Positions 6,427 through 6,512 of a stretch of DNA of 6,512 nt are shown here, in pieces; position 1 is the first letter of the stretch; each line of letters starts with the position of its first letter. The translations under genes were made by a program, and so were the position numbers. A model generated the notes under the pieces. That model was given only the letters and a program-made list of their open reading frames with translations. It had not been told where the DNA came from and searched no databases. The stretch spans positions 1-6,512 of the forward strand of contig JAGCSE010000219.1 in assembly GCA_017964325.1 (NCBI GenBank), in the 5' to 3' direction. The DNA is from Victivallales bacterium (lineage in GTDB: Bacteria > Verrucomicrobiota > Lentisphaeria > Oligosphaerales > Oligosphaeraceae).

Positions 6427-6487
6427 GAGCTCTTTGGAAACCGGGCAGCGCAATATGAGCGAACGATAGAGATATCGGAGAAATGGA

Positions 6488-6512
6488 ATGAAGAGACACC
6501 ATGGGGTTCGCC
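6488..6512 (+). CDS. Start of a new gene, possibly a prepilin-like protein (3' end outside window)
   Basis: An ATG at 6488 is preceded by GGAG (6477-6480) with a 7-base spacer, and the frame is open to the window end, giving MKRHHGVR. A short basic N-terminus of this kind is what precedes the FTLIELLVVIAIIAIL methylation motif in the type IV prepilin-like proteins that are abundant in Lentisphaerota and Planctomycetes, often near sugar-degradation genes. It would equally suit an ordinary signal peptide. An ATG at 6483 is excluded because it reaches a stop after two codons. The start is well supported; the family is a guess from eight residues. Confidence 0.4.

Larger units (their letters stand above)
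6131..6487 (+). other. Intergenic region with many inverted repeats; candidate structured leader of the next gene
   Basis: No convincing gene lies here: all forward frames are broken by stops or lack a start with a ribosome binding site. The first 65 bases are A-rich, with a weak promoter-like pair. Then come several hairpins: GCTCA/TGAGC (6203-6217), a long imperfect hairpin (6254-6307), TCCTG/CAGGA (6305-6317), CGGCTT/AAGCCG (6356-6370), CCGT/ACGG (6368-6379) and a GC-rich stem (6403-6426). Such density before a start codon suggests a structured 5' leader, a small RNA or clustered operators. I do not recognise a known riboswitch class; no transcript is proven by sequence alone. Confidence 0.45.

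Noticed and set aside
6250..6453. 67-codon open frame on the - strand in the intergenic region
   Set aside because: It starts at a TTG with no ribosome binding site, crosses the hairpins and shows no recognisable motif.
6385..6512. Forward frame open for about 42 codons to the window end (IKWRDKAARVFRVRELFG...)
   Set aside because: It has no ATG, GTG or TTG start in frame and overlaps the better-supported start at 6488 in another frame. A decayed gene remnant is possible but unsupported.
1..6512. CRISPR array, tRNA, rRNA, insertion sequence or integrase
   Set aside because: No regularly spaced direct repeats, no tRNA cloverleaf pattern, no transposase or recombinase motifs and no terminal inverted repeats were seen on either strand.

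Overview
The window reads as a bacterial accessory-carbohydrate locus with all genes on the + strand, at roughly 50% GC. The best guess for the source is an anaerobic member of Lentisphaerota (Victivallales-like) or a related PVC-group bacterium. This rests on three things: a very large secreted GH42-type glycosidase beside a secreted sugar-binding-like protein, strong AGGAGG-type ribosome binding sites, and the first eight codons of a last gene (MKRHHGVR) that resemble the start of the prepilin-like proteins abundant in those genomes. No 16S rRNA or other marker gene is present, so the taxonomy is an inference.

Layout. (1) Positions 2-616: the 3' part of a divergent type I 3-dehydroquinate dehydratase-like protein; its start lies before the window. 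(2) 637-1176: a small two-helix membrane protein with a YcxB-like C-terminal domain. (3) 1230-2282: a secreted 350-residue protein of two beta-sandwich-like domains, probably carbohydrate binding. (4) 2305-6051: a secreted 1248-residue clan GH-A glycosidase with a GH42-like catalytic barrel, a trimerisation-like domain and about 700 residues of added beta-rich modules. (5) 6052-6487: 436 bases without a convincing gene, opening with a terminator hairpin and followed by a dense run of inverted repeats that look like a structured leader or regulatory region. (6) 6488-6512: the first codons of a new gene, possibly a prepilin-like protein.

The first four genes are separated by 20, 53 and 22 bases and each downstream start has its own Shine-Dalgarno sequence, so they may be one transcript ending at the hairpin near 6067-6130. 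Genes 3 and 4 are the functional pair: both carry signal peptides and together could bind and hydrolyse a glycan outside the cytoplasm, probably one containing beta-galactosyl or related residues. Genes 1 and 2 have no obvious link to that job and may only be neighbours. No transporter, sugar-responsive regulator, mobile element, tRNA, rRNA or CRISPR array is visible.

The points most worth a second look are the hairpin-rich leader before the last gene, including two pairs of mutually exclusive stems, the altered active site of the dehydroquinase-like protein, and the unassigned C-terminal modules of the glycosidase.
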